Shown piece by piece: positions 33,446 to 41,507 of a stretch of DNA of 64,000 nucleotides (within the stretch, counting starts at the first letter, position 1; each line of letters begins with the position of its first letter). The stretch lies in assembly GCA_040772845.1 (NCBI GenBank), contig JAXGXG010000001.1:4030001-4094000 (forward strand). The letters are read 5' to 3'. The notes below the pieces were generated by a model. It made no database searches. It was not told the origin of the DNA and worked only from the letters and a program-made list of their open reading frames with translations. Both the position numbers and the translations under genes were made by a program. The stretch comes from PWXP01 sp040772845. GTDB lineage: Bacteria; Planctomycetota; Planctomycetia; Pirellulales; Thermoguttaceae.

Positions 33446-34506
33446 TCAGTTATTCGACGGATCGGCCCGACGCACCCGCCGGCCCGGCTTCGATACGACG
33501 TTCGGGTTGCGGTTGTAGATACCGCCCGGCGCATCGGCATCCAGGCACCGGCCCGAGGCCCAGGTCCGCAGCCGTTCAACCGATTCGTGGGCCGTGCGGG
33601 CGACCGGGACGACGTTCTGGGCCGCCTCGACCAGCGAGCAGTCCAACAAGGCCGCCAGGCGACATGCACTCCTGATTTCAGCTCCTGTCCAATCGGCATC
33701 GACCGGACGCGGCTGCTTCGGATCGAGCCCGAATAGGTCGAGATAAATCCTCCAAATCGTTCCTTTTTGGGTGACGTCCGGCAGGTCGAGGAAGAAGATC
33801 GCGTCAAACCTTTCGCTGCGCGCGAACTCCGGCGGGAGCTTGCTGATGTCGTTGCACGTGCAGATGACGTAGCTGTCGCTCGTTCGGTCGTTCAGCCACG
33901 TCAGGATGCTCCCGAACAGCCGGGCCGAGACGCCCGAATCGGTCTGGCCCGAACTGCCCACACCGGCCAGGGCCTTTTCCACCTCGTCGATCATCACGAC
34001 GCAGGGTGCCATCACGTCGATCATGCTCAAGGCTCGCCGGACATTGGCCTCCGTACTGCCGACCAGCGAACCCATGAGCGACCCCACGTCGAGGATCAAC
34101 GTCGGGCGATTCACTTCGCTGCCCAAACACTTGGCGAACTGTGATTTTCCACAGCCTGGCGGCGAAAGGAGCAACACACCTTTGGGTCGCTTGAGTGGAT
34201 CGGACTGCCCCTGCCGCCGCATCGCACGGAGGCAAAAGCTTTTCAAGGCATCCAGCCCGCCCAGCGTATCGAACCGTTCGCCGCCGCGATGGAGTGACAA
34301 CAGGCCGCTTTTCTTTAGCATCTGGGCTTTTTGATCCCAGATCGTTCGCGGGCGGATTTCGCCGTCACGCACGAGGCTGAGCGCCAGCGCGCCCTCGGCT
34401 TCGTACCGCGTGAGCCCGGCCGCGGCGTCGAGCACCGTTTCGAGCTGGTCGCCCTCGGGCAACTCGCCCTCCTCGGTCGCGATGCCCCGGGCGATTTCTT
34501 CAAGCT

Positions 34507-35848
34507 CAGTAGTTCCAAATTTTAGCTGAAAGCGTCCGGTGTGTCAGAAGGTGTTGCGTGGCCGGAGGTTACGTCGAGGATGCATTGTGTGATTCCCATG
34601 ATCACTTCGGCCACCCGCTGCAGGTTCAGCAGCATATCGCGGAATGGAAGACGCTCCAGATGTAACGCGAGTCGTCGTCCGTGGCGTTCCGAGAGGGTGG
34701 TCAAATGAAACCAGACCCAGACGTTGCGGAGGATCATCGCCAAGCCGAAGAAGAGCAGCCGCAACAGTGGATTGCGAGTGCAGGTGCGGATGCGTGCCTC
34801 GTTCATCTGGCGATAGCTGGTTTCGATACCGAACCGTTTGCGATACGTTTCGTACACCCATTGCGGGCTGGCAGGCCGGAATCCCCAAAACGCATACACG
34901 AACGCCCGTCGGCCGTGGCGTTTCCACTTGCCGGCAAGATTGCCGCACTTGACACAAATCCTGACGGTCGCGGTCTTGCCGTACTTGGTTGCCTTGGACG
35001 CTTTCAGGGTGTGTGTGGCCCAACCGCTCTTCTTCCATTGGGCGAAGGCCCGCGTACCCGTCGCGGCTTGGCCCGCCTTCGGCTTGCGGCCGCGTTTGAC
35101 AACCGGCATCAGAAAAGCGCAGCGGGCTGCCTGCAAATAACGGATGACTGCAACCGAGTAAAACCCGCGATCCAGCAGCAAAAGCCGGCATTTTACGCCC
35201 TGGGCGCGTGCTTGACGCAGCAGGCGACGGACGACCTCTTCCATCGATTCGCCGCGCTGTACCGGCGTCAAGGCGATCGTGAAACGATGCCCGTTGCGAA
35301 CCACGTAGCAGGTGGCGTATGCATGAAAGTGACTCGTGCCACTCTTCGGTTGGCTGCGATAGATTTCGTCGAGGTGCCGATGTGGCTCGCCATGGTACGG
35401 GATCAACGTCAGGTCGATCGCCAGCGTCTGTTTGCGCCGTCGCACGGCCTTGGGAAGGCCGTCCACCAGCGCCTTGTTCAACCGCTTCTCCAGTTCGTGA
35501 TACTCCGGCAACGTCGCCACCAGCACGTTGAATACGGTCTGCTGTGTTGGCGCGCCCGCCAGATTCCGGCAAGCAGCGGAAATGAAGCCAATACGGGAAG
35601 CTGCGTAAAAGAGGACATTCAGCAAGACCGACGCCCGGCATTTGTACCCATGGTCCTGCAACTGGAGATGCTGCTGGACAATGGCTCCGGCGCGGTTGTG
35701 GACTTCGCGGCATGAGATCGTACAATGGTTCTTCCGTGAACGCATGGGTTACCTCCTGGTCTGGACTTGGGTATGTGTGATCCCCTAAGTCCTTTACCAA
35801 AAAGCCCTTGCGTTCACCTATATCAAGTTACGAAATTTGGAACTACTG
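34507..35848 (-). mobile_element. ISH3/IS4-like insertion sequence, 1342 bp
   Basis: Terminal inverted repeats CAGTAGTTCCAAATTT (34507-34522) and its exact complement at 35833-35848, flanked by the 5-bp direct repeat AAGCT (34502-34506 and 35849-35853). One transposase gene fills it. The size, repeat length and 5-bp duplication fit the ISH3 group rather than classical IS4 (10-12 bp). The insertion splits the AAA ATPase gene. Confidence 0.92.
34522..35745 (-). CDS. DDE transposase (ISH3/IS4-like)
   Basis: A 407-aa transposase with an intact catalytic set: D in LAIDLTLIPYHG, D in LLLLDRGFYSV, and the Y-x2-R-x3-E motif in YRKRFGIETSYRQMNEARIRT, the YREK-like signature of the IS4 superfamily. 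The N-terminal 90 residues would bind the ends. AGGAGG precedes the ATG at 35745. The stop codon overlaps the inner end of the left inverted repeat. The gene appears complete, so the element is probably active. A second frame on the opposite strand over the same DNA is a shadow. Confidence 0.93.
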   Translation of the reverse strand: MRSRKNHCTISCREVHNRAGAIVQQHLQLQDHGYKCRASVLLNVLFYAASRIGFISAACRNLAGAPTQQTVFNVLVATLPEYHELEKRLNKALVDGLPKAVRRRKQTLAIDLTLIPYHGEPHRHLDEIYRSQPKSGTSHFHAYATCYVVRNGHRFTIALTPVQRGESMEEVVRRLLRQARAQGVKCRLLLLDRGFYSVAVIRYLQAARCAFLMPVVKRGRKPKAGQAATGTRAFAQWKKSGWATHTLKASKATKYGKTATVRICVKCGNLAGKWKRHGRRAFVYAFWGFRPASPQWVYETYRKRFGIETSYRQMNEARIRTCTRNPLLRLLFFGLAMILRNVWVWFHLTTLSERHGRRLALHLERLPFRDMLLNLQRVAEVIMGITQCILDVTSGHATPSDTPDAFS

Positions 35849-36295
35849 AAGCTGTTCGCGGCCGGGAAGTTCGTGTTCGATCACCACGAACAGCTTCTCA
35901 AGCTCGTTCGGGATCTGCACCACGCTTGAAAGCACGATCACGAAACAGCGGGTTTGTTTGCCGGCCGTGATCTGCTGGGCCAGGGCCTGCACCACTTCGG
36001 CCGACTGGGTGAACCGATGGAAGTTTTCCAGCACCAGCAGGGCCGAACTGTCGGGGCTGGCCAGGGCACCGAGCGACCGGATGGCCGCCAGCGGATCGGC
36101 ACCGCCCGGATCGGCCGGAGAATCGGCGCCGGGGATACGCAGGCCCTGCTCGATGTTCCACGACGCAAGCCGCCAGCCTTGCTCGCGGCAAAGCCCGGCG
36201 ATCTCGCGCAGGGCATCTTCATGCTCGTGGCTTTGGATCCAAAGGCCGGTGAAACACGCGGAAATGTACTCGGTCAAAGTTTGGGTAAGGGACAT

Positions 36296-36967
36296 TCGAG
36301 GAATCTCCATGTACGATGGTGTTATGAGTGGAACTGAAGGCATTAAGAAACCGCCGCCGCTGCCTGGCGAGTCCGAGATCGGCACCCGTGCTGCTGCGGG
36401 CCGAGGTTGCCCGGACGATTGTCGTCGGCCGACTAGTACGCTCGACGTGCGGCCGGGTTGAGTTGGGCAGAATCGACTCGTCGTAGGCCGCATGATCGCC
36501 GCTCGGCTGTACCGTGAGGCCTTGACCTTCTCGCCGGCGGCGCATCACCGTTTGGTGGAATCGCGAAAAGGAACAGCGGACTGCAACCAAAGTTTCCGTC
36601 CGCGTCGGGTGAAGAGGCATGGTGCTCTCGGGGCGATGCGGGCGATGGTCGCAATACACGAAACGGTAGTGAAAGCACAAGCCAGCAGCAACTCGGAATC
36701 AACGCTCTTTACAAAAACAGTTTTGACATCTGTCATGCGCTCCTGACGCGGCTACAACCGGGGATTAGGTGGTCGCACCCTTCGACGACAGACAAGCACA
36801 GCGTACCCCCCGAAAGCGTCGTATGTTTAGTCTTTACGCGCGTGCGCGCGCGTTAAAGGCTAAAGTTTAGCCTATTCAACTACTCTAAGAGTAGTTTACC
36901 CCGGCTTCCGCCCGCCGGCTTACGGCGGCGGGCGTCAGCCAAGCCACAGGAGAGGAATGAAGAGTGG
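36296..36967. other. Non-coding gap with palindromes
   Basis: About 670 bases with no supported gene. The segment 36780-36960 is unusually AT-rich and palindromic (see 36826-36894). Confidence 0.5.
36826..36894. promoter_or_regulatory. Cluster of three palindromes
   Basis: An imperfect long inverted repeat (TTTAGTCTTTA-CGCGCG opposite CGCGCG-TTAAAGGCTAAA), then GGCTAAAGTTTAGCC (36858-36872) and CTACTCTAAGAGTAG (36880-36894), both perfect 7-bp dyads around one base. It lies upstream of the split AAA gene and may be an operator, origin-like site or recombination site. Confidence 0.5.
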
Positions 36968-37246
36968 CTACCCGATTTTCCGGATCACACAAACACAACT
37001 CGACACGTTACTGCCGATGCTGTCTTCATCATCGAATACATCCATCCACACTCCAGCAACGGGACTGTAGATTCTATCCCCTGCTAGGATTGTTCCCTCA
37101 GCGAGTTTCCATCCATCAGGTACTTCGATCTCGCGAGCGGTTTGGATGTGTGACACGATTGGTCTCCAGCTTGCGAGTTTAACCTGTTGAGGTCCTCTTG
37201 GCGCGCTTCTTCCGAGTCTTACGAGGCGGCCGTTTCCAGTTCTCAT
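36968..37246 (-). CDS. Hypothetical protein, 92 aa
   Basis: A possible small protein. The C-terminal 65 residues (SWRPIVSHIQTAREIEVPDGWKLAEGTILAGDRIYSPVAGVWMDVF) have a natural amino acid mix with alternating strands, while the N-terminal 27 residues are Arg/Gly-rich and overlap the alpha-CTD-like gene by 67 bases in another frame. The true start may therefore be internal and non-ATG. It lies between the palindrome cluster and the alpha-CTD-like gene on the minus strand. Function unknown. Confidence 0.45.
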   Translation of the reverse strand: MRTGNGRLVRLGRSAPRGPQQVKLASWRPIVSHIQTAREIEVPDGWKLAEGTILAGDRIYSPVAGVWMDVFDDEDSIGSNVSSCVCVIRKIG

Positions 37247-37442
37247 GTTGGACCCCGAGCTTTCGGAGAGCAGCTTTGCACTCGTCGAGCGCGGATTCCC
37301 CGATATTGGGAAGAAGTAGAAGTTGAGACCGTTTCATGTTGGCGAGCTTCCCGATCGTAACGATCCCGAACTTCTCGAAGGTGTTGACGTTCCTCACCGA
37401 GATCCCGATATCGGCGAGGCTGCTGTCCAGGATCTCTTGCAT
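37179..37442 (-). CDS. Stand-alone RNA polymerase alpha-CTD-like protein
   Basis: An 87-aa protein. SLADIGISVRNVNTFEKFGIVTIGKLANMKRSQLLLLPNIGESALDECKAALRKLGV follows the alpha C-terminal domain of RpoA almost element by element (S-V-R-x-x-N, G-I-x-T-I-G-x-L, L-L-x-x-x-N-x-G-x-x-x-L-D-E-x-K). A basic tail (PPRKTRKKRAKR) is added. It could bind promoter DNA or transcription factors in place of the RpoA domain. No ribosome binding site precedes the ATG at 37442; the frame continues upstream as natural-looking sequence (DPDWSKFFSNEDEQ) and an ATG at 37539 with GGAGGA lies in another frame, so a frameshift near 37490 may have shortened the gene. Confidence 0.72.
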   Translation of the reverse strand: MQEILDSSLADIGISVRNVNTFEKFGIVTIGKLANMKRSQLLLLPNIGESALDECKAALRKLGVQHENWKRPPRKTRKKRAKRTSTG

Positions 37443-37636
37443 TTGCGCGTTCTGTTCGTCTTCGTTCGAGAAGAACTTGCTCCAGTCAGGATCCCGTTGG
37501 TTTCGACTGCGCCTGGCTTGGGGAACTCGTGCGTTTCATGGGAGGCGAGATTCCTCCAGATCATGCTCCAGATGGTGAGTGTCTGTGTGGCCGCGCCCGG
37601 GTATGCGGTGGTGGCCGTGCGAGGCTGAGTCGGGAA

Positions 37637-37828
37637 TCAGGAACGGACCTGACCAACCTGGTGGATCTCCGGCTGATAGAACTCGGTGGTCAGCCGCTCA
37701 CCGGTCTTCTGTCCGAGCGCCTGCTCGATGAACTTGCTGGCATCGCGACAGCTCGCGCCGGCGAAGCCCTTGGTGGTGACGGTTGTCTCGCCGGTCGATG
37801 TGATGATGATCTCGATAGTTCTGCTCAT
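37637..37828 (-). CDS. DUF2997 protein
   Basis: A 63-aa protein that matches DUF2997: MSRTIEIIITSTGETTVTTKGFAGASCRDASKFIEQALG, with the G-F-x-G-x-x-C-x-x-A-S core. The family occurs beside DUF1257 (Ycf35) and Ycf46-like AAA proteins in cyanobacteria and plastid-related genomes as well as in Planctomycetota. Its ATG overlaps the stop of the DUF1257 gene by four bases, so the two are coupled. A role for the trio as a chaperone or photosystem-type assembly factor is not established in non-photosynthetic bacteria. Confidence 0.88.
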   Translation of the reverse strand: MSRTIEIIITSTGETTVTTKGFAGASCRDASKFIEQALGQKTGERLTTEFYQPEIHQVGQVRS

Positions 37829-38193
37829 ATTACACCTCCGACGGTGACGGTGAGCTTGATGGAACCATCGGCGAGCTGGGCTTCGGTGACCTGATGGCCT
37901 CGGCGGCGGGCCTCGATCTTGGCTTTCTCCACGGCATAGCTTTGGAGCAGCCGATCGAGTTCCACCTGCTTGCCCCAATGCTGGTTGTAGTTGTCGAACT
38001 CGACCTGGCCCGTATCGGTGTGGCAGACCACCGGGAATCGCCACTCGGGCAGTCGGACGGCCCAGCCGGTGGCTTCGGCCGAGAAGAGACGAATGGTCTC
38101 GTAGACGGGTTCGGCCAATCGCAACCGCTGACATGTGGCGCGCAGGGCCACGGAATCACGGATCTCGGATTTCAAGTAAACGACATGTGACAT
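37825..38193 (-). CDS. DUF1257 (Ycf35-like) protein
   Basis: A 122-aa protein of the DUF1257 family, starting MSHVVYLKSEIRDSVALRATCQRLRL and containing the WAVRLPEWRFPVVCHTDTGQVEFDNYNQHWG signature. It is coupled to DUF2997 and lies 1.9 kb upstream of the split Ycf46-like ATPase gene on the same strand, which is the known neighbourhood of the three families. Since the ATPase is interrupted, the pathway may be broken in this genome copy. The biochemical role is unknown. Confidence 0.9.
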   Translation of the reverse strand: MSHVVYLKSEIRDSVALRATCQRLRLAEPVYETIRLFSAEATGWAVRLPEWRFPVVCHTDTGQVEFDNYNQHWGKQVELDRLLQSYAVEKAKIEARRRGHQVTEAQLADGSIKLTVTVGGVI

Positions 38194-38202
38194 GGTGAGT
38201 CC

Positions 38203-38370
38203 TTATGAGTCGATGGGTTGAATCGCCCACAGGCCGGCAACGAGGCCGGCGATGACGAAAATCCAATGCGTGTAGCTGCCGGTCACCCACGTGATCAGGC
38301 AGGAGACGGCCACACAGGCGCCGATGATGGCGAGGGTGCCGGCTAAGCCGGACGAACTTTCGGAACTCAT
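38203..38370 (-). CDS. Small membrane protein, 55 aa
   Basis: Short protein with two hydrophobic segments (TLAIIGACVAVSCLITWV and WIFVIAGLVAGLWAI) joined by a short loop T-G-S-Y-T-H. I chose the ATG at 38370. It ends ten bases before DUF1257 begins and is likely cotranscribed with it. Small two-helix proteins are common in plasmid-like clusters; no function can be given. Confidence 0.6.
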   Translation of the reverse strand: MSSESSSGLAGTLAIIGACVAVSCLITWVTGSYTHWIFVIAGLVAGLWAIQPIDS

Positions 38371-38478
38371 TGAGGATTGGTCCAGTTGGGAACGGGGATG
38401 TGGTGGCGAAGTGGAAAAGAATCGACGCACGCAAGACCATGGTCTTCGTGACGCCCCTGAAGTGGGAGAAACGTGCGT

Positions 38479-38502
38479 TTTGTCCCTTTTTTTAGGGACA
38501 AA
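38479..38502. terminator. Hairpin with T-rich loop
   Basis: TTTGTCCCT/AGGGACAAA, nine base pairs around six T residues. It separates the DUF1257 cluster from the sigma-like gene; could end transcription of the latter or be a dyad binding site. Confidence 0.4.
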
Positions 38503-38526
38503 TCGCGTTTGAGGCCCCTAGCAGCC

Positions 38527-38592
38527 CGCTGGAGGCGTTATTGCGGAATGGCCGACCCTCGGAGCCTTCAGTAAGGCGAGACGCCTCCAGCG
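38527..38592. repeat. 12-bp inverted repeat with 42-bp loop
   Basis: CGCTGGAGGCGT and its exact complement ACGCCTCCAGCG. It may be the ends of a tiny non-autonomous element or a stem-loop. Confidence 0.5.
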
Positions 38593-38865
38593 AGCAAATG
38601 CGGGCCGCACAGGGGCACTTCCGGGCAAGGCTCTGTGTCGCGGCCTCACATCGGCCGATTATTGGAAGATGAGAAGGATAGGGAGCTTCGGTGGAAAGTA
38701 AGCCAACCGGAAATGGCCAACGGATCATTACGCAGGACTCGTCGACTCGACTCGCACGCCCCAAGGGACGTCCAGCACATCGTGTCCTAGATTACCACCT
38801 TGCTCAAATCCCGTTTTCGAGTCACTCAAGTCCAGAGGTGGTCCCGGATCTGCACCGCGACGAAC

Positions 38866-39507
38866 CTACGCGGCCGACGTCGCGGCAGCCGGGGATTCAG
38901 CGTCACCAACGAATCGGCGCCACGAGTCAAGCAGCTCCAAGCGAATCTGCGAGATGCGCCCCGGACTGAGGTTGAACTTCCGGGCCACGTCGCGTGTTCG
39001 TTCGCCGTTGGCAAGGGTCTTGGCGATCCGTCGCAGCTTGATCGGCAGCGATCGCAGCCATGCCGTGAAGTCGAGCTTCGTTCGTACGATGTCGAACGGC
39101 CCTGCATGGCGATCTTCGACGAGGATCTCTTGCCATTGATCCTCAGTCGAGTCGTAACGATCGAGCCTTTCGAGGTGGATGCTCTTTGCTTTCTGGGCGT
39201 AGGGCGAACTGATGTCGCGCACATTCAAGCGAGACCCCAAGTGCCGGCCGCTACGGTGCTGTCTTATCGCGTATGTCGCAAGCGGAACGGCGTAGGCAAT
39301 GTCAGCCTTGCCGAGTTGCACCAAACGGACATACGCTGCCAACGCGCTGGTGATGACACCCTGGACGGCCTCCTGCCGGGCCTCGTCGTTGAGATCGCGG
39401 AAAGCGTAGCGCGCACAGGCCCGGATTCGGGGCAAGAGCGCCATAAATCCCGCGTGCCATGCAGGGGTCGTGTTGCGGGAACGAACTCGTCGTGCTGGAG
39501 CGATCAT
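38866..39507 (-). CDS. Sigma-factor-like HTH protein
   Basis: A 213-aa protein with the layout of an ECF-like sigma factor: an N-terminal helical region with RDLNDEARQEAVQGVITSALAAYVRLVQLGK, and a C-terminal helix-turn-helix, LRRIAKTLANGERTRDVARKFNLSPGRISQIRLELLDSWRRF, close to sigma region 4. Region 2 is divergent, so promoter opening is uncertain. AGGAGG precedes the ATG at 39507. Similar proteins occur in planctomycete mobile regions and could direct transcription of the cluster downstream on the minus strand (DUF1257, DUF2997, alpha-CTD-like protein). Confidence 0.7.
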   Translation of the reverse strand: MIAPARRVRSRNTTPAWHAGFMALLPRIRACARYAFRDLNDEARQEAVQGVITSALAAYVRLVQLGKADIAYAVPLATYAIRQHRSGRHLGSRLNVRDISSPYAQKAKSIHLERLDRYDSTEDQWQEILVEDRHAGPFDIVRTKLDFTAWLRSLPIKLRRIAKTLANGERTRDVARKFNLSPGRISQIRLELLDSWRRFVGDAESPAAATSAA

Positions 39508-40109
39508 GGAGCAGCCTCCTGAGGATATGGCCGCCCTGCGCGGGCGGCGTGCTATGAAGAACACACCGCCCACGCGACCGTCGCGAAGGCGCAAAAGGAG
39601 AAGCCTCGTTTCCGGATCCACTTAAGAGCCAGAAACGGGGCTGCGAGGCCGTCGGCAGGGCCTTCCGAAGGCTATGCCGGGGGCATCATGGATAATGACA
39701 CGGAAAACCCTGAGATTTAGGTCCGGTTCACGCGCCCAACGCCGCGCGAGGCCCATTCCCTCGCGTCGGGGAGCAGCTCCTGCCCCTGTCCTCACCTCGA
39801 CAATCGTAGACGTCCGGTCGGAACGAGACACCGGCTCTCGCACGGTTGACTTCTGCCGTGGACCGCGAGGTCGAGTGCGCAAGCGTTGCGCACTCGGGAG
39901 AAACCCCCTGGTCCTACGCCTGAGAGTCTTGCCAGCCGCCCAGCCGAGTCCGGCCCAACCGGTTTGAAAACGTTTTCAAATCAGCGGGCATCTCGGTGTC
40001 TCGGCCGAATCCTCCTCCTATACGGCATCTCCTGAGCCTCCACCGTCACGCACGGCGCGACTCCTGCCCCGAGACGTGTTATCCTTTCAACCAGCAACAG
40101 GGCTCAACC
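39508..40109. other. Non-coding gap with LacI-type palindrome
   Basis: About 600 bases between divergent genes. It holds the palindrome at 39963-39980 and several GC-rich short hairpins. No supported gene. Confidence 0.5.
39963..39980. promoter_or_regulatory. Perfect LacI-family-type operator
   Basis: TTTGAAAACGTTTTCAAA, an 18-bp perfect palindrome with the central C-G and TGAAA/TTTCA arms of LacI/CcpA-family operators. It is 130 bases upstream of the AcrVA2-like gene. No LacI-family gene is in the window. Confidence 0.5.
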
Positions 40110-40970
40110 ATGAAGTTCCACGATTACAAGACCCTCTGGTCGGAAATGCAGGGGAAGATCCCGCCGCAGGTGACCGAGGAGATATTCTACGCGACCGCCC
40201 TGGCCGGCGGTGCCAGGACCGGCAATGGGCTGATCGTGGCCGAGGGAATCTGGAAGCATCTCCGCCGCCCGTACTATCAAGTGTGGCCGGCCATCGTCCC
40301 GGCCCTGCTCAACCTGCGGCTGGACCTGGAGGCCACTCTGATTCGCACTCCCATGGCCGCCTTAGCGGTCCGTCTGCCGGCCGACCGGCCGATCGACGAG
40401 TTGCCCGGCGTGCAAACGGCCCTGATGTGCCAGGAAAGGCCGGGCGAGGATCTGCGGCTGTGGGTGAACTTCATGCGGTCGCCGGGACTCGCCAATATGC
40501 ACCTGACGCTGGGCTGCGAGCCCGGCAAGACTCTCGAAGAATCGTTCGAGGAGTCGGCCGCCAATACACAGAGCTACGTCATCAGCGACAACTTCATGTC
40601 CGAGGAGTACATGCCGCTGGTCCAGAACTGCCTGCGGTTGTGCGCCATGCTCTGCCTGCTGGCCGACGATCCCGAAGTCATCAGCCCGGACGTCCTGGCG
40701 GCCGACCGGCAGAAGTACGAGCAGAGCGGCGGCGAGCGGAAGTACATCGACCGGGCGCATCGCCGCGGGAAGGTCGGCTGGAACGTAGGGCAGAAGATCG
40801 AGGTCATGCCGCACTACCGCCGGCCTCATCCGGCTCTGGTCTGGACCGGGCAGGGCCGGGCAGTGCCCAAGATCGTCCTGCGGAAAGGGAGCGTAGTGCA
40901 TCGTGAGGTGCTGGCGCGGGTCCCGACCGGGCTGGCGGGCGAGCGAGATGCCGGGACAGAAAGCACCTGA
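40110..40970 (+). CDS. Hypothetical protein, AcrVA2-like C-terminal motif
   Basis: A 286-aa protein. The last third contains VMPHYRRPHPALVWTGQGR (residues 232-250) followed by basic strands. From memory, this P-H-x-R-R-x-H-x(4)-W-x-G-x-G pattern resembles the C-terminal motif of AcrVA2, a type V-A anti-CRISPR protein whose relatives are widespread on plasmids. The N-terminal two thirds (MKFHDYKTLWSEMQGKIPPQ...) is not recognised. The gene stands alone 330 bases before the defence operon, under a candidate LacI-type operator. Family membership is a lead, not proven; alternatives are any of the related proteins of unknown role. Confidence 0.6.
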   Translation: MKFHDYKTLWSEMQGKIPPQVTEEIFYATALAGGARTGNGLIVAEGIWKHLRRPYYQVWPAIVPALLNLRLDLEATLIRTPMAALAVRLPADRPIDELPGVQTALMCQERPGEDLRLWVNFMRSPGLANMHLTLGCEPGKTLEESFEESAANTQSYVISDNFMSEEYMPLVQNCLRLCAMLCLLADDPEVISPDVLAADRQKYEQSGGERKYIDRAHRRGKVGWNVGQKIEVMPHYRRPHPALVWTGQGRAVPKIVLRKGSVVHREVLARVPTGLAGERDAGTEST

Positions 40971-41229
40971 GGACAACATGCGACTTGCTTGGGCAGACGG
41001 CAAAGTCACGCGCATCTTGTCAGGTTTCGTGCTCTGCGGGCGTACGGAGGTGGCGGCGGCGAGCACCGCGGCCCGATCAAGGGGGCTGGTTTCGCGTGTC
41101 GGGGGCCGTCGAAACGGCCTGAAATAACTCTCGTGAGGGAGATAAGTCACGACTTCCCGGCCTTTGAGAGGGGTCTTCCAGTCGTCCGTTCCATTCCGAT
41201 TAAACCCAAACAAACCCAAACTGTCCCCA
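40971..41229. other. Leader before the defence operon
   Basis: About 260 bases with no supported gene. It ends at the promoter at 41230. Confidence 0.4.
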
Positions 41230-41257
41230 TTGACACCGGAAAGTTCCGTGCTAAAAC
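41230..41257 (+). promoter_or_regulatory. Sigma-70-type promoter of the defence operon
   Basis: TTGACA (41230-41235), 16 bases, then TAAAAC (41252-41257), 40 bases before the first ATG. The -35 box is perfect and the -10 box matches four of six. Confidence 0.55.
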
Positions 41258-41297
41258 AACTGGATGTGTGGAGTTCTATTTCAGCGGAGGATCGCCG

Positions 41298-41507
41298 ATG
41301 CAAGACCGTTGGCTGTCGGTCGATGAGGTGGCGGAGTACCTCGGGGTCTCCAAAGACACCGTCTACACCTGGGTCACCCAGAAGGGCATGCCCGGGCACA
41401 AGGTTGGCCGGTTCTGGAAGTTCAAGCAGGAGGACGTGGACGAGTGGGTCCGCGCCGGCGGGGCGGCGTCAAGCTCCGATGAACTGAACGGGAAGGGCGA
41501 CCGATGA
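41298..41507 (+). CDS. mad1: Excisionase-type HTH protein (MAD1-like)
   Basis: A 69-aa winged helix-turn-helix protein of the MerR/excisionase type: WLSVDEVAEYLGVSKDTVYTWVTQKGMPGHKVGRFWKFKQEDVDEWV, with the wing G-R-F-W-K-F. It probably binds the operon's promoter or works with the methyltransferase. GGAGG eight bases upstream supports the ATG at 41298. The stop overlaps the start of the methyltransferase gene by four bases. MAD1 of the methylation-associated defence system is a similar HTH protein at the same position, so the assignment rests on domain and context. Confidence 0.8.
   Translation: MQDRWLSVDEVAEYLGVSKDTVYTWVTQKGMPGHKVGRFWKFKQEDVDEWVRAGGAASSSDELNGKGDR

Larger units (their letters stand above)
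33446..36295 (-). pseudogene. Ycf46-like AAA ATPase split by insertion sequence
   Basis: An AAA ATPase gene in two parts, 36295-35854 and 34506-33446. If the insertion sequence and one target-site copy (1,347 bases, a multiple of three) are removed, the frame reads straight through the junction as ELPGREQLEEIARGIATEEG, a known conserved stretch of the family. The product would be about 500 aa. The second part has Walker A (LSPPGCGKS), Walker B (VVMIDEVEKAL) and an arginine-containing NRTSDSYVICTCNDI sensor region. Ycf46-like ATPases accompany DUF1257 and DUF2997, and both are at 37637-38193. The gene is probably inactive; the interruption appears recent because no other damage is seen. Confidence 0.9.
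38371..38865. other. Non-coding gap with two inverted repeats
   Basis: About 495 bases. TTTGTCCCT...AGGGACAAA (38479-38502) is a hairpin around a T-rich loop. CGCTGGAGGCGT (38527-38538) pairs exactly with 38581-38592. No supported gene. Confidence 0.5.

Noticed and set aside
34544..35800. 418-codon frame overlapping the transposase
   Set aside because: It is a shifted frame on the same strand; only the 407-aa frame contains the DDE and Y-R-E motifs.
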